Shown here in pieces: positions 26,306-36,059 of a stretch of 64,000 bases of DNA. Under the pieces are notes generated by a model that made no database searches, was not told the origin of the DNA, and was given only the letters and a program-made list of their open reading frames with translations. Source of the stretch: an uncultured Spirochaetales bacterium. Its GTDB lineage: Bacteria > Spirochaetota > Spirochaetia > Sphaerochaetales > Sphaerochaetaceae. How positions within the stretch are numbered: the stretch's first letter is position 1; every line of letters begins with the position of its first letter. A program made the translations under genes and the position numbers. Location: the NCBI GenBank assembly GCA_934271365.1, contig CAKQRI010000001.1, positions 1 through 64,000 on the forward strand, given 5' to 3'.

Positions 26306-26401
26306 ATGCTGACCATGGTTTTTAATAGATGTGCTGCTTGTGCAGTGCAGCCTCCGCTATGTGAGAAGTGTGAGGCAAATAAAATAAGGAGTGTATCGTA
26401 A
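26306..26401 (+). CDS. Candidate 31-residue zinc-knuckle mini-protein before rpsL
   Basis: A 32-codon ORF in the rpoC-rpsL gap. It encodes [19 protein letters not shown], that is CxxC-x6-CxxC, the pattern of a small zinc-binding knuckle, with a basic C-terminus. Its stop ends one base before the rpsL ATG and it contains the rpsL Shine-Dalgarno, as a coupled upstream gene would. Against it: no good SD precedes its ATG (26306, or 26315 in frame), and an in-frame stop lies two codons upstream. I do not recognise a family. It may be a chance ORF. Confidence 0.45.
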   Translation: MLTMVFNRCAACAVQPPLCEKCEANKIRSVS

Positions 26402-26402
26402 G

Positions 26403-26777
26403 ATGCCTACTATTAATCAGCTTATCAGAAAGGGCAGAACAAGTACTAAGTCTAAGACTAAGTCTCCTGCTCTCGAAGGATGCCCACAGAAGAGAGGAGT
26501 TTGCACAAGAGTAATGACAGTTACTCCTAAGAAGCCTAACTCAGCTCTTAGAAAGGTAGCAAGAGTTCGCCTTTCAAACGGAATCGAAGTAACCGCTTAT
26601 ATTCCTGGTATTGGCCATAACCTTCAGGAACACTCTGTAGTTCTTATCAGAGGCGGAAGAGTAAAGGACCTTCCTGGTGTAAGATACCACATCATCAGAG
26701 GTTCAAAGGATACTCTTGGTGTTAATGACAGAAAGAGAAGCCGTTCTAAATACGGTGCAAAGAAGCCAAAGGCTTGA
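26403..26777 (+). CDS. rpsL: 30S ribosomal protein S12
   Basis: 124 residues, starting [11 protein letters not shown]. It holds the decoding-centre loops [11 protein letters not shown] and PGVRYH, with lysines at the positions altered in streptomycin resistance, so the sequence looks drug-sensitive. The AAGGAG is an unusually long 11 bases before the ATG. It heads the rpsL-rpsG unit; fusA does not follow. Confidence 0.97.
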   Translation: MPTINQLIRKGRTSTKSKTKSPALEGCPQKRGVCTRVMTVTPKKPNSALRKVARVRLSNGIEVTAYIPGIGHNLQEHSVVLIRGGRVKDLPGVRYHIIRGSKDTLGVNDRKRSRSKYGAKKPKA

Positions 26778-26794
26778 GATAGGAGGAGAAGGAT

Positions 26795-27265
26795 ATGTCA
26801 AGAGATTCAAAGACCCCTGTCAGAAAAGCACAGCCTGATGCTATCTATAACAGCACAGTTGTTGAGAAGTTCATCTGCCGCATGATGGTAGATGGAAAGA
26901 AGTCTACTTCTGCAAAGATTCTTTACACAGCACTTCAGTCACTTGGAGAGAAGACAAATGAGAATGCTCTCGATGTTTTCTGCAAAGCTGTTGATAATGT
27001 AAAGCCAATGGTAGAAGTAAAGTCAAGAAGAGTTGGTGGTGCTACTTACCAGGTTCCTGTAGAAATCAGAGAGCCAAGAAGAGAAGCACTTTCAATGAGA
27101 TGGATTATCAATGCAGCAAGAGCTAGAAATGGCAAATGCATGTCTGATAAGCTTGCTGATGAGCTTCTGGATGCATATAACTCCACAGGAGCAGCTTTCA
27201 AGAAGAAGGAAGATACTCACCGCATGGCAGATGCAAACAAGGCATTCAGCCACTTCCGCTGGTAG
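26795..27265 (+). CDS. rpsG: 30S ribosomal protein S7
   Basis: 156 residues. It nucleates assembly of the 30S head by binding the 3' domain of 16S r[17 protein letters not shown] and [12 protein letters not shown] are the family signatures. AGGAGAAGG precedes the ATG. A strong terminator follows, so the str operon stops here and tuf is separate. Confidence 0.97.
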   Translation: MSRDSKTPVRKAQPDAIYNSTVVEKFICRMMVDGKKSTSAKILYTALQSLGEKTNENALDVFCKAVDNVKPMVEVKSRRVGGATYQVPVEIREPRREALSMRWIINAARARNGKCMSDKLADELLDAYNSTGAAFKKKEDTHRMADANKAFSHFRW

Positions 27266-27277
27266 TCCAGCACAATG

Positions 27278-27301
27278 GGCCGGTTCATCCGGCCTTTTTT
27301 C
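27278..27301 (+). terminator. rpsL-rpsG terminator
   Basis: GGCCGG (27278-27283) pairs with CCGGCC (27289-27294) and is followed by six or seven T. It closes the transcript 12 bases after rpsG. Confidence 0.92.
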
Positions 27302-27475
27302 ATGATTTGATAAAACCATAAATGGAAAGCATTGATATAAGCGATTATTCTAGCTTGACATGCTATGCATCCAGACTTGCAGGCGATTCTGATGGTGTTG
27401 TGCCTGCATGCCTTTCTTCCAAACAGGTTGTCTAAAGCATTGGGATGGCAGAGAGAAAGCTGCGGAATAAGAATT
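27302..27475. other. Gene-poor spacer after rpsG
   Basis: No convincing gene. A 37-codon plus-strand ORF (27322-27435) lacks a ribosome binding site and resembles nothing I know; overlapping minus-strand frames are also open. Remnants of a decayed gene are possible. Confidence 0.4.
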
Positions 27476-27604
27476 TCAGGCAAGACTCAGTTCTGGATAT
27501 TCCTGGCGCATTGATTCAGGCTCTCTTCTGTAGCCTTCATATATATAGTAGATGTGCTTTCGCTTGCTTCTGTATTCTGTACAGATTGAGAGGTACTTGC
27601 ACAT
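27476..27604 (-). CDS. Candidate 42-residue basic/aromatic small protein
   Basis: Minus-strand ORF encoding a short protein opening MCKYLSICTEYRSK and continuing with a Tyr-rich HIYYIYEGYRREPES segment. Codon choice resembles the neighbours. No SD is present; TTGTAA and TGTAAA boxes with an 18-base spacer end seven bases before the ATG, fitting the leaderless pattern seen elsewhere in the window. It lies downstream of, and in line with, the TSCPD gene. Function unknown; could be spurious. Confidence 0.35.
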   Translation of the reverse strand: MCKYLSICTEYRSKRKHIYYIYEGYRREPESMRQEYPELSLA

Positions 27605-27661
27605 ATTTCAATTTACAATGATTTTGCTGCCTTTCTTACAATGAACAGTGAGAATATCTGA

Positions 27662-27910
27662 TCAGATGTTTTCATCTATAGCCTTTGATAGCTGGTCAGC
27701 ACAGCTGGTGTTCTTAAAACCGCATGTGTTTCCTCTGAGAATATCTGCAACAGATTTTGCATCCATGCCTTCACAGAGCTTTCCTATAGCTTTGAGGTTG
27801 CCGTTGCAGCCTCCGGTGAAAGAGAGATTATGGATCCTGTTCTCATCATCCATATCAAATGAAATAGTAGAAGAGCAGACTCCTTTTGTCTTATAGGTAA
27901 TATGTTTCAT
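27662..27910 (-). CDS. TSCPD domain protein (TIGR03905-like)
   Basis: 82 residues. The conserved features are FTGGCNGNLKAIGKLCEGM and the late GNTCGFKNTSCADQL segment with several cysteines, matching the small stand-alone TSCPD proteins related to the C-terminal zinc-binding tail of some ribonucleotide reductases. Metal binding is likely; the cellular role is not established. GGAGA lies 7 bases before the ATG. It is inserted, on the opposite strand, between rpsG and tuf where fusA usually lies. Confidence 0.82.
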   Translation of the reverse strand: MKHITYKTKGVCSSTISFDMDDENRIHNLSFTGGCNGNLKAIGKLCEGMDAKSVADILRGNTCGFKNTSCADQLSKAIDENI

Positions 27911-28058
27911 TTTTTATCTCCACACGAAAAATATAACTGAATAGGGATATGATTGGCAATCTGATGTGTGTATGTTGCGGAATTACACTGAATTGGGCTG
28001 AAAATGAATGCTCAAAGTCTCAGATATAGCATCTTTTCTAGAAATAACAATAAGTTAG

Positions 28059-28087
28059 TTGACAATATTCCATATTTCAGATAAATT
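28059..28087 (+). promoter_or_regulatory. tuf promoter
   Basis: A perfect TTGACA (28059-28064), a 17-base spacer and TAAATT (28082-28087). It is the strongest promoter match in the window and precedes a leader of about 245 bases before tuf. Confidence 0.75.
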
Positions 28088-28341
28088 ATCGAAGGTGTCG
28101 GTTTATGGGACAGTTTGTTTCTATGCCGGCAAAGAGCCAAACCGGTTGCTATGTTGTGCGATGGGGTGGTTCCGGAATGTAGGTTTTTTTATAACTTATG
28201 CGTATGTCGGTAGACTTGTATTTATCGACCTCTGGAACACTGAATCTCGGAATAGCAATCAGCTGTCTCTGTAAACGATAAAGGTTTTGCCTTTATGAAG
28301 ATATCTTTTTGAATTGTGGCGTAGACCACAAGGAGGAACTG
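28088..28341 (+). promoter_or_regulatory. Long structured leader of tuf
   Basis: About 250 bases between the promoter and tuf. It contains a 25-codon ORF (28105-28182) with AAGGTG seven bases upstream, then a T7 run; a hairpin ATAAAGG/CCTTTAT (28278-28296) followed by TCTTTTT; and TGTGG/CCACA (28315-28330) just before the tuf SD. These could form an attenuator. I do not recognise a known riboswitch or sRNA family. Confidence 0.5.
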
Positions 28342-29532
28342 ATGGCTAAGGAAAAATTCGAGAGAACAAAGCCACATGTAAACGTAGGTACTATTGGTCA
28401 CGTCGACCATGGTAAGACCACTCTCACTGCTGCTATCACATCGCACTGCGCTAAGCTTTTCGGCGACAAGGCACTTGCATATGATGCAATCGATAATGCA
28501 CCAGAAGAGAAAGAGCGTGGTATCACAATCAACACAAGACACGTTGAGTATCAGTCAAAAAACAGACACTATGCACACGTTGACTGCCCGGGGCACGCTG
28601 ACTACATCAAGAACATGATTACTGGTGCAGCTCAGATGGATGGTGCTATCCTCGTAGTTGCTGCAACTGACGGTGCAATGGCTCAGACAAAAGAGCATAT
28701 CCTTCTTGCAAGACAGGTAGGTGTTCCAGCTATCATCGTATTCATTAACAAGTGTGATCAGGTTGACGATCCAGATCTTATCGACCTCGTAGAGGAAGAG
28801 ATGAGAGACCTTCTCACAGAGTATGGTTTTGATGGCGCTAATGCTCCTGTTATTCGTGGTTCTGCTTATGAGGCAATGATGAACCCAGATGATCCAGAGA
28901 AGACAAAGTGCATCGATGAGCTCCTCGACGCTATGGATTCATATATTCCACTTCCAGAGAGAGCTGTTGATCAGCCATTCCTTATGCCTATCGAAGACAT
29001 CTTCTCAATTTCAGGTCGTGGTACTGTAGTAACAGGTAGAGTAGAGCGCGGTGTAATCCACGTTAACGATCCAGTTCAGATTGTAGGTATCAAGGAAACA
29101 AAGAACTCTGTAGTAACAGGTGTTGAGATGTTCAACAAGCTTCTTGATGAAGGCCAGGCTGGTGATAATATCGGTGCTCTTCTCAGAGGTGTTGATAAGA
29201 AGGAAGTTGTAAGAGGCCAGGTTCTTGCTAAGCCTAATACAATTACTCCTCACCAGAAGTTCACAGGTACAATCTATGTACTTTCTAAGGAAGAGGGTGG
29301 TAGACACTCACCGTTCTTTGATGGTTACAGACCTCAGTTCTACTTCAGAACAACTGATATCACAGGAACAGTACACCTTCCAGCTGGAAAGGAAATGGTA
29401 ATGCCTGGTGACCACACAGAGATCAATGTTGAGCTCATCCACCCAGTAGCAATGGATAAGGGTCTCCGCTTCGCTATTAGAGAGGGCGGTAGAACAGTTG
29501 CTTCTGGTCAGGTTACTGAGATTGAAGCTTAA
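28342..29532 (+). CDS. tuf: Translation elongation factor Tu
   Basis: 396 residues from ATG 28342, five bases after AAGGAGG; an in-frame start 33 bases upstream is rejected. G1 is GHVDHGKT, the switch I segment contains RGITI, G3 is DCPGHADY, G4 is NKCD. Domains 2 and 3 are complete. It delivers aminoacyl-tRNA to the ribosome. It leads the S10 cluster from its own promoter, with fusA absent. Confidence 0.98.
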   Translation: MAKEKFERTKPHVNVGTIGHVDHGKTTLTAAITSHCAKLFGDKALAYDAIDNAPEEKERGITINTRHVEYQSKNRHYAHVDCPGHADYIKNMITGAAQMDGAILVVAATDGAMAQTKEHILLARQVGVPAIIVFINKCDQVDDPDLIDLVEEEMRDLLTEYGFDGANAPVIRGSAYEAMMNPDDPEKTKCIDELLDAMDSYIPLPERAVDQPFLMPIEDIFSISGRGTVVTGRVERGVIHVNDPVQIVGIKETKNSVVTGVEMFNKLLDEGQAGDNIGALLRGVDKKEVVRGQVLAKPNTITPHQKFTGTIYVLSKEEGGRHSPFFDGYRPQFYFRTTDITGTVHLPAGKEMVMPGDHTEINVELIHPVAMDKGLRFAIREGGRTVASGQVTEIEA

Positions 29533-29548
29533 TTAACAAGCATTTAAA

Positions 29549-29577
29549 AGTCTTGCCGGGAAGAATCCCGGCAGACT
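29549..29577 (+). promoter_or_regulatory. Strong stem-loop between tuf and rpsJ
   Basis: A 12-bp GC-rich stem with one bulge (29549-29561 with 29566-29577) and loop AGAA. It is followed by ATTGATTTTT, an imperfect T tract, so it may be a leaky terminator that reduces S10-operon transcription relative to tuf. Confidence 0.65.
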
Positions 29578-29601
29578 ATTGATTTTTGGAGATTTTTAAA
29601 A

Positions 29602-29910
29602 ATGGCAAACGAAAGAATTCGTGTTAGGTTAAGAGGCTTTGACGTTGAGCTTGTAGAGCAGAGCTCTAAGGCTATCGTACAGACTGTAGTAAAGGCGGGC
29701 GCAAAAGTATCAGGCCCAGTTCCTCTTCCAACACGTATCAACAAGTATACTGTCCTCAGATCGCCACATGTAAACAAAAAGGCTCGTGAGCAGTTCGAAA
29801 TGAGAACACACAAGAGATTGATTGACATCCTGGATCCAACACAGAAGGTAGTTGAAGCCCTGATGAAACTCGAACTCCCAGCTGGTGTGGATGTTGAAAT
29901 TAGACAGTAA
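29602..29910 (+). CDS. rpsJ: 30S ribosomal protein S10 (NusE)
   Basis: 102 residues. The core segment [16 protein letters not shown] is typical and the protein also serves as NusE in antitermination, partnering NusG. A modest SD (TTGGAG) lies about 13 bases before the ATG. It is the first gene of the S10 operon. Confidence 0.97.
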   Translation: MANERIRVRLRGFDVELVEQSSKAIVQTVVKAGAKVSGPVPLPTRINKYTVLRSPHVNKKAREQFEMRTHKRLIDILDPTQKVVEALMKLELPAGVDVEIRQ

Positions 29911-29924
29911 AGTTGAGGTAAGAG

Positions 29925-30545
29925 ATGTTAGGGCTTATCGGCAAAAAAGTTGGAATGACACAGGTGTTTGACGCAAATGGCAGACTTACTCCTGTGACAG
30001 TAATCAAAATTGAGGATAACGTAGTCATCGCAAATAGAACTGAAGAGAAGAATGGCTACTCTGCAGCAGTGCTCGGCACTGGCGCAAAGAAAGCAAGCAG
30101 AGTTACAAAGCCATATGCTGGTCAGTTTAAAGATGTTTGTGAGCCTAAGCAGACCGTAATGGAAATGAGAGACTTCGACAATGAAGTTAATGTAGGTGAT
30201 GTTTTAGGTGTTGACTTATTTAAAGATGTTACTTTCGTTGATGTAACCGGTACAAGCAAGGGTAAAGGTTATCAGGGCGGTATGAAGCGTCATGGCTTCG
30301 GCGGTGGTAGAGCAACACATGGCTCAAAGTTCCATAGAGATATTGGTGGTACTGCTATGTCATCTACTCCTTCCCATACTTTCAAGGGCCACAACATGGC
30401 TGGTCACATGGGAAATGAAAAGACTACTGTCCAGAATCTGAAAGTTGTAGCAGTAGATAGCGAGATGCAGGTTCTTATGGTTAAGGGTGCTATTCCTGGT
30501 CCAACAGAGAGCACTGTTATCGTAAAGAAAGCAGTTAAGAAGTAG
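29925..30545 (+). CDS. rplC: 50S ribosomal protein L3
   Basis: 206 residues. It binds 23S rRNA early and its long loop ([16 protein letters not shown] and GHNMAGHMG) reaches the peptidyl-transferase centre. It starts 14 bases after rpsJ. Confidence 0.97.
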   Translation: MLGLIGKKVGMTQVFDANGRLTPVTVIKIEDNVVIANRTEEKNGYSAAVLGTGAKKASRVTKPYAGQFKDVCEPKQTVMEMRDFDNEVNVGDVLGVDLFKDVTFVDVTGTSKGKGYQGGMKRHGFGGGRATHGSKFHRDIGGTAMSSTPSHTFKGHNMAGHMGNEKTTVQNLKVVAVDSEMQVLMVKGAIPGPTESTVIVKKAVKK

Positions 30546-30558
30546 GTTAGGTAATAGT

Positions 30559-31188
30559 ATGGAACAGAAAGTCTTTTCCACAAACGGCAAGGAGATCGGA
30601 ACCGTTCAGTTAAATGATAACGTATTCGGTATCGAGGTTTCCACAGGATCCATTTACCACGCCGTAAGGAACGAAGCAGCAAACCGCCGCGTCGGAACTG
30701 CATGTACAAAGACCCGTGCTGAGGTCAATTACAGCAACACAAAGCCTTATAAGCAGAAGGGTACAGGTAACGCTAGAAGAGGTGACAAGAAGTCTCCTGT
30801 TTCTGTAGGTGGTGGTACAATCTTCGGACCAAAGCCAAGAGATTACTCTTACGCTCTGCCAAAGAAGGTGAAGAGACTGGCAATGAAGAGCCTTCTTACA
30901 CTCGGTGTTGAGGAGAACAGACTCGTAGTTGTTGAGGATTTCACCAGCGAAAACGGCAAGACAAAAGATCTGGCAGCTGTTATGAAAGCATTCGAGACAG
31001 AGAACCAGCGCACAGTTCTTATTCTAAAGGATGACGATGCCATGCTTCGCCGTGCAGCAAGAAATATTCCTTATCTGCACGTACTTGCTTACGATAAGCT
31101 TTCCGCTAAGGAGCTTCTTTATGGAAGAAAGATTATCGTTCTCAAGGGAGCAGCTTCAAATCTTAATGATTTCTACGGTGAGAACTAA
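30559..31188 (+). CDS. rplD: 50S ribosomal protein L4
   Basis: 209 residues with the extended loop lining the exit tunnel (about 45-90, KPYKQKGTGNARRGDKKSP). In E. coli L4 represses its own operon through the S10 leader; whether the tuf-rpsJ hairpin serves that here is untested. Confidence 0.97.
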   Translation: MEQKVFSTNGKEIGTVQLNDNVFGIEVSTGSIYHAVRNEAANRRVGTACTKTRAEVNYSNTKPYKQKGTGNARRGDKKSPVSVGGGTIFGPKPRDYSYALPKKVKRLAMKSLLTLGVEENRLVVVEDFTSENGKTKDLAAVMKAFETENQRTVLILKDDDAMLRRAARNIPYLHVLAYDKLSAKELLYGRKIIVLKGAASNLNDFYGEN

Positions 31189-31199
31189 GGAGCAGAGAG

Positions 31200-31502
31200 A
31201 TGAGAGCAGACAGAGTAATCATTGAACCGATTTTAAGTGAAAAATCAAATATCGCTAGAGAAGGCGAGTGCAAGAAGTATACTTTCCGTGTTGATCCTCA
31301 GGCTAATAAATATGAGATCATGGCTGCTGTAAAGGAGCTTTTCAAAGTGGATTGCACATCTTGCAATGTAATGAATGTTGGCGGAAAGCCAAAGTTCTCC
31401 AGAGGTAAGGGTGGTTATATTCAGGGCTACACTTCTTCTTGGAAGAAAGCAATTGTAACCTTGGCCAAGGGACAGTCCATTTCGGCCATTGAAGGCGTAT
31501 AA
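31200..31502 (+). CDS. rplW: 50S ribosomal protein L23
   Basis: 100 residues. It lies at the tunnel exit and docks trigger factor and [11 protein letters not shown] is the family N-terminal motif. AAGGAG precedes the ATG, 11 bases after rplD. Confidence 0.96.
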   Translation: MRADRVIIEPILSEKSNIAREGECKKYTFRVDPQANKYEIMAAVKELFKVDCTSCNVMNVGGKPKFSRGKGGYIQGYTSSWKKAIVTLAKGQSISAIEGV

Positions 31503-31516
31503 GGAGAATAAGGAAA

Positions 31517-32341
31517 ATGGCTCTTAAGAATTATAAACCAAATACTCCTGGTCTCCGCCAGAGAACAACTCTTGTTAGATCTGAAATCACATCAGATAGG
31601 CCAGAGAAGTCTCTTACCACAAGCCTTCCTTCGAAGGCCGGCCGTGATACCTTCGGACGTGTCAGCGTAAGAAGACGTGGCGGCGGTCACAAGAGAGCTT
31701 ATAGAATTATTGATTTCAAGCGTAACAAGTATGGTGTACCTGGAACTGTAAAGACTATTGAATATGATCCAAACAGAAGCGTTAATATCGCACTCGTATT
31801 CTATGCTGATGGTGAAAAGCGCTATATTCTTGCACCTAAGGGAATTGCAGTTGGAACCCAGGTCGTTTCTGGACCAAAGGCACCTCTTACAGTAGGCAAT
31901 GCTCTTCCTCTGAAGAACATTCCCCTCGGACTTGAAGTTCATAACGTCGAGCTTAACCTCGGTCGCGGTGGACAGCTTGTTAGAAGCGCAGGCCTCAGTG
32001 CAACTGTAATAGCTAAGGAAGGAGACTATGTTACACTCCGCTTACCTTCTGGGGAAGTGAGAATGGTCTTCGGTGAATGCTATGCAACTATTGGTGTTCT
32101 TGGTAATGAAGATCACATGAACGTCTCTCTTGGTAAGGCTGGTGCCGCAAGACATCTTGGCTGCAGACCAAAGGTTAGAGGTGTTGTAATGAACCCAATT
32201 GATCATCCACATGGTGGTGGTGAAGGTAAGACCGCAGCAGGCCGTCATCCAGTTACTCCATGGGGTAAGCCAACCAAGGGTGCTAAGACTCGTTCTAAGA
32301 AGAAGCCTTCCAACAGTTTCATTGTTAAGAAGCGCAAGTAG
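31517..32341 (+). CDS. rplB: 50S ribosomal protein L2
   Basis: 274 residues. The C-terminal [13 protein letters not shown] holds the conserved histidine near the peptidyl-transferase centre. It bridges the subunits and is needed for their association. AAGGAGAATAAGG precedes the ATG. Confidence 0.98.
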   Translation: MALKNYKPNTPGLRQRTTLVRSEITSDRPEKSLTTSLPSKAGRDTFGRVSVRRRGGGHKRAYRIIDFKRNKYGVPGTVKTIEYDPNRSVNIALVFYADGEKRYILAPKGIAVGTQVVSGPKAPLTVGNALPLKNIPLGLEVHNVELNLGRGGQLVRSAGLSATVIAKEGDYVTLRLPSGEVRMVFGECYATIGVLGNEDHMNVSLGKAGAARHLGCRPKVRGVVMNPIDHPHGGGEGKTAAGRHPVTPWGKPTKGAKTRSKKKPSNSFIVKKRK

Positions 32342-32353
32342 TAGGAGTAGAAA

Positions 32354-32626
32354 ATGGCAAGGTCAATTAAGAAAGGCCCTTTTATTGAAGCTAGTCTTCT
32401 TAAGAGGGTTGAGGCATCAAATAAGGCTGGTCAGAAGCAGATGATTAAGACCTACTCACGTAGTTCAACAATCATCCCAGAGATGGTAGGTTTTACAATC
32501 TCTGTATATAACGGCAAGACTTGGGTACCTGTATTCGTAACAGAGAACCTGGTAGGCCACAAGCTCGGTGAGTTTGCTCCTACCCGCACATTCCGTGGTC
32601 ATGCATCTGACAAGAAGTCGAAGTAG
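32354..32626 (+). CDS. rpsS: 30S ribosomal protein S19
   Basis: 90 residues. [16 protein letters not shown] at the N-terminus and [13 protein letters not shown] at the C-terminus are diagnostic. It sits in the 30S head with S13. Confidence 0.97.
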   Translation: MARSIKKGPFIEASLLKRVEASNKAGQKQMIKTYSRSSTIIPEMVGFTISVYNGKTWVPVFVTENLVGHKLGEFAPTRTFRGHASDKKSK

Positions 32627-32637
32627 TAGGTAATAGA

Positions 32638-33000
32638 ATGGAAACTAAGAAAGGTTATAAAGCAATTGCTAAGTATGAAATGGTTTCTCCTTCAAAGGTA
32701 CGCCCTGTAGCTGATTTAGTAAGAGGCAAGGGCTATGTTGAGGCAGTTGCCATCCTTGAAGCAATGCCACAGAAGGGCGCAAGGCTTATTCTGAAAGTTC
32801 TCAAGTCCGCAGGTGCAAACGCTCTGGACAGAAACAAGAAGCTTGATGAAGAGTCTCTCTACGTTTCTGAGCTTAAGGTTGATGACGGTCCACGTCTAAA
32901 GAGAGTTTGGGCTCGTTCTCATGGAAAGCGTGACATCCTCCTTAGAAGAATGTCACACATCACTGTCGTAGTAGACGAGAAAGCAAAGGTGGGCAAATAA
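32638..33000 (+). CDS. rplV: 50S ribosomal protein L22
   Basis: 120 residues. SPSKVRPVADLVRGK is the N-terminal signature and the beta-hairpin tip (RVWARSHGKRDILLRR) lines the exit tunnel near the macrolide site. Its stop is one base before the rpsC ATG. Confidence 0.97.
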   Translation: METKKGYKAIAKYEMVSPSKVRPVADLVRGKGYVEAVAILEAMPQKGARLILKVLKSAGANALDRNKKLDEESLYVSELKVDDGPRLKRVWARSHGKRDILLRRMSHITVVVDEKAKVGK

Positions 33001-33001
33001 C

Positions 33002-33706
33002 ATGGGACAGAAAGTTAATCCAATAGGTCTTAGACTTGGTGTCAACAAGACTTGGAAGAGTAAGTGGTACGTTGATCCAAAAGAGTATGCAGATACTCTA
33101 CATGAGGATTTAGCTCTTAGAAAAGCTTTCCTCGCTTGCCCAGAAGTAGCTGGAGCAGAGATCAGTGATGTTGAGATTATCCGCAAGCCACAGCGCGTAA
33201 CTCTCGTAGTTGCTACAGCACGTCCTGGTATCATCATCGGTGCTAAGGGTGCTAATGTTGAGAAGCTTGCAGAGAAGATGCAGAAGCTTACTGAGAAGAA
33301 GGTTCAGATCAAGATTAAGGAAATCAAGAAATCTGAATGTGATGCTCAGCTAGTTGCTCAGAATATCGCAAAGCAGCTTGAGAACCGTGGTGCTTTCCGC
33401 CGTGCAATGAAGAATGCTATCTCCAGAGCTATGGCTGGTGGTGTTCAGGGTATCAAGATTAAGTGCTCCGGTAGACTTGGTGGTGCAGAGATTGCAAGAA
33501 CTGAATGGATGAAGGAAGGAAGAATCCCACTTCATACACTTCGCTCTAATATCGACTATGGCTTCGCAACTGCTAATACTTCCTTTGGCGCAATTGGCGT
33601 AAAGGTTTGGGTATTCAATGGTGAGATCTATGATCACGCTAAGGCAGAGGATGAGACCGTCGGAACTCTTGTAAAGAAGAAGACTGAATCAGAGGTAAGA
33701 GGTTAA
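33002..33706 (+). CDS. rpsC: 30S ribosomal protein S3
   Basis: 234 residues. The KH domain has [14 protein letters not shown], followed by the C-terminal domain with [15 protein letters not shown] that forms part of the mRNA entry channel and helicase. The tail is slightly longer than in E. coli. Confidence 0.97.
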   Translation: MGQKVNPIGLRLGVNKTWKSKWYVDPKEYADTLHEDLALRKAFLACPEVAGAEISDVEIIRKPQRVTLVVATARPGIIIGAKGANVEKLAEKMQKLTEKKVQIKIKEIKKSECDAQLVAQNIAKQLENRGAFRRAMKNAISRAMAGGVQGIKIKCSGRLGGAEIARTEWMKEGRIPLHTLRSNIDYGFATANTSFGAIGVKVWVFNGEIYDHAKAEDETVGTLVKKKTESEVRG

Positions 33707-33710
33707 TAGC

Positions 33711-34127
33711 ATGCTTAGTCCAAAAAGAATAAAGTTCAGAAAAAAGCAGCGCGGAACACGTGATGCAGTTGCTCATAGAGGCAATACAATTGCTTTCGGT
33801 GAGTATGGCCTGATGGCACTTGAGCCACTTTGGATTACAAACCGCCAGATTGAGGCAGCCAGAGTTGCAATGACTCGTCACGTAAAGCGTGGTGGTAAGG
33901 TATGGATTCGTATCTTCCCTGATATGCCATATACTAAGAAGCCAGCAGAAACAAGACAGGGTAACGGTAAGGGTGCCCCAGAGGGATGGGTAGCAGTAGT
34001 AAAGACCGGTGCTATTATGTTCGAGATGGGTGGTATCGATGAGAATCTCGCAAGAGAAGCTCTTACTCTCGCAGCATCAAAGCTTCCGATCAAGACGAAG
34101 TTCGTCGTCCGCTCAGAGATGGAGTAA
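33711..34127 (+). CDS. rplP: 50S ribosomal protein L16
   Basis: 138 residues. It organises the A-site region of 23S r[20 protein letters not shown] and the [15 protein letters not shown] loop are characteristic. Confidence 0.97.
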   Translation: MLSPKRIKFRKKQRGTRDAVAHRGNTIAFGEYGLMALEPLWITNRQIEAARVAMTRHVKRGGKVWIRIFPDMPYTKKPAETRQGNGKGAPEGWVAVVKTGAIMFEMGGIDENLAREALTLAASKLPIKTKFVVRSEME

Positions 34128-34130
34128 GGT

Positions 34131-34337
34131 ATGAAAAAATCATATAAAGAACTCAGTTACAAAGAGCTGGTCGCCGAGCGCGAAAAGCTCAGAAAGGATC
34201 TCGTAGATCTGAGAATGCAGAAGGTACTTGGTCACCTTGATAACCCAATGGCACTCAGAAACACAAGAAGAGATATCGCTCGTCTTAATACAAGAATCCA
34301 TGCAGAAGACATTGGACTCAATAAGACATCTAAGTAA
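34131..34337 (+). CDS. rpmC: 50S ribosomal protein L29
   Basis: 68 residues, two long helices with [16 protein letters not shown]. It lies beside L23 at the tunnel exit. It starts three bases after rplP. Confidence 0.95.
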   Translation: MKKSYKELSYKELVAEREKLRKDLVDLRMQKVLGHLDNPMALRNTRRDIARLNTRIHAEDIGLNKTSK

Positions 34338-34351
34338 GAGAGGCATAGGAA

Positions 34352-34603
34352 ATGGAAGCTAGAAAGAAAAGAATGACAGGTCTGGTGGTAAGCGACAAGA
34401 TGGACAAGACCATTGTTGTTGAAGTTGCTAACAGAACCCTTCACCCGCTTTACAAGAAGTATGTTATCTCTACAAAGAAGCTTAAGGCTCACGACGAGAA
34501 AAACGATGCTCACGTAGGTGATACTGTACGTGTTGTCGAATGCCGCCACCTCAGCAAAGACAAGTGCTGGCGTCTTGAAGAAATCGTTGCTAGAGCACGC
34601 TAA
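34352..34603 (+). CDS. rpsQ: 30S ribosomal protein S17
   Basis: 83 residues. An OB-fold protein with [16 protein letters not shown] and [15 protein letters not shown]. It binds the 5' domain of 16S rRNA. Confidence 0.96.
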   Translation: MEARKKRMTGLVVSDKMDKTIVVEVANRTLHPLYKKYVISTKKLKAHDEKNDAHVGDTVRVVECRHLSKDKCWRLEEIVARAR

Positions 34604-34614
34604 GGAGAAGAGTC

Positions 34615-34980
34615 ATGGTACAGATGCAGACTTATTTGAATGTAGCGGACAACAGCGGTGCAAAGCGCGTGCAGTGCATCAAAGTTCTCGGTGGCAGCCA
34701 TAGATATGTTGCTGGAATCGGTGACATTATTGTAGTTGCAGTAAAGGACGCTCTTCCTAATGGCGCTATCAAGAAAGGCGACGTTTTGAAGGCTGTAGTC
34801 GTTCGTACTAAGAAGGAATACCGCAGACCTGACGGTACCTATATCAGGTTCGATGACAACGCTTGCGTTATCATTGATGCCAACAATAACCCACGCGGTA
34901 AGCGTATTTTTGGACCAGTCGCACGTGAATTACGTGAAGGCTACATGAAGATCGTTTCACTCGCACCGGAAGTGTTGTAG
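34615..34980 (+). CDS. rplN: 50S ribosomal protein L14
   Basis: 121 residues, opening [17 protein letters not shown], so the first of two nearby ATGs is correct. It contacts S12 and 16S rRNA at an intersubunit bridge. Confidence 0.97.
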   Translation: MVQMQTYLNVADNSGAKRVQCIKVLGGSHRYVAGIGDIIVVAVKDALPNGAIKKGDVLKAVVVRTKKEYRRPDGTYIRFDDNACVIIDANNNPRGKRIFGPVARELREGYMKIVSLAPEVL

Positions 34981-34989
34981 GAGTTTAGC

Positions 34990-35289
34990 ATGAGACTGAA
35001 GAAAGATGACACAGTCAAGATCATTGCCGGAAAGGACAAGGGCCTTACCGGTAAGATCGTCAAGATCGACCCAGTAAATGAGAGGGTCGTAGTCCAGGGT
35101 GCTAACATGGTTAAGAAGACCATGAAGAAACAGAATGCTCAGGATAAGGGCGGCATCATGGAAATTGAAGCTCCAATCCACGTTTCTAACGTAGCTCTCG
35201 TCTCTAAGGGCGGAGTATCAAAGATTGGATACAAGGTTGAAAACGGCAAGAAAGTCCGTTTTGCAAAGAAGACAGGTGAGGTTCTATAA
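34990..35289 (+). CDS. rplX: 50S ribosomal protein L24
   Basis: 99 residues with a KOW motif at the N-terminus ([19 protein letters not shown]). It starts 23S rRNA folding. Its TAA overlaps the rplE ATG by one base. Confidence 0.96.
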   Translation: MRLKKDDTVKIIAGKDKGLTGKIVKIDPVNERVVVQGANMVKKTMKKQNAQDKGGIMEIEAPIHVSNVALVSKGGVSKIGYKVENGKKVRFAKKTGEVL

Positions 35290-35846
35290 TGGCTGAAGAG
35301 AAATTCATTCCTAATTTCAAGAAGAAGTATCTCGAGACAGCAGTTCCTCAGCTCCAGAAGGAGTTCAATTTCAAGACACCTATGCAGATTCCACGTCTTG
35401 AAAAGATCACTGTCTCTGTTGGTGTAGGTGAAGCTACAACAAATAAGAAGCTCCTTGATGCTGCAGTTAAGGAACTTGAGCAGATCACTGGACAGCATGT
35501 TGTTAAGACAAAGGCTAGAAAGTCTATCGCAAACTTCAAAGTTCGTGAAGGACAGGAAATTGGTGCTATGGTTACTCTTCGCGGAGATAACATGTGGTAT
35601 TTCCTTGAGCGCCTTATCTCAATTGCTCTCCCACGTGTTAAGGACTTTAAGGGTGTAAATCCTAATGCTTTTGATGGCCACGGAAACTATTCCCTCGGTA
35701 TTACAGAGCAGATTATCTTCCCTGAAATCGACTACGATAAGATTGAGAGAGTTAGCGGTTTGAATGTTGCTATTGTAACTTCTGCAGCTAATGACGAGCA
35801 GGGTTATGCTCTTCTCAAGGCTCTTGGTATGCCTTTTGCAAAGTAA
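35289..35846 (+). CDS. rplE: 50S ribosomal protein L5
   Basis: 185 residues. It binds 5S rRNA and the P-site t[16 protein letters not shown] and the [14 protein letters not shown] segment are typical. Translation is coupled to rplX by a one-base overlap. Confidence 0.97.
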   Translation: MAEEKFIPNFKKKYLETAVPQLQKEFNFKTPMQIPRLEKITVSVGVGEATTNKKLLDAAVKELEQITGQHVVKTKARKSIANFKVREGQEIGAMVTLRGDNMWYFLERLISIALPRVKDFKGVNPNAFDGHGNYSLGITEQIIFPEIDYDKIERVSGLNVAIVTSAANDEQGYALLKALGMPFAK

Positions 35847-35859
35847 GGAGTAGGGAGAA

Positions 35860-36045
35860 ATGGCAAAAAAGTCTTTAATTGTAAAGTGTCATAGGGATCC
35901 AAAGTTCTCAACAAGAAAGTATAATCGTTGTAGAATTTGCGGACGTCCTCGTGGATATATGCGCCAGTTTGATATGTGCAGAGTATGCTTCAGAAAACTG
36001 GCTAATGAAGGTCAGATTCCTGGCGTTACCAAGTCAAGCTGGTAG
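35860..36045 (+). CDS. rpsN: 30S ribosomal protein S14, zinc-binding (type Z)
   Basis: 61 residues, the short form with four zinc cysteines (Cys24, Cys27, Cys40, Cys43: CRIC and CRVC). [10 protein letters not shown] is diagnostic. The gene lies in the usual rplE-rpsN-rpsH order. Confidence 0.97.
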   Translation: MAKKSLIVKCHRDPKFSTRKYNRCRICGRPRGYMRQFDMCRVCFRKLANEGQIPGVTKSSW

Positions 36046-36059
36046 GAGAGAGAAAAGAA

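Noticed and set aside
27322..27435. 37-codon plus-strand ORF after the rpsG terminator
   Set aside because: No ribosome binding site or promoter, no recognisable motif, and overlapping frames are equally open.
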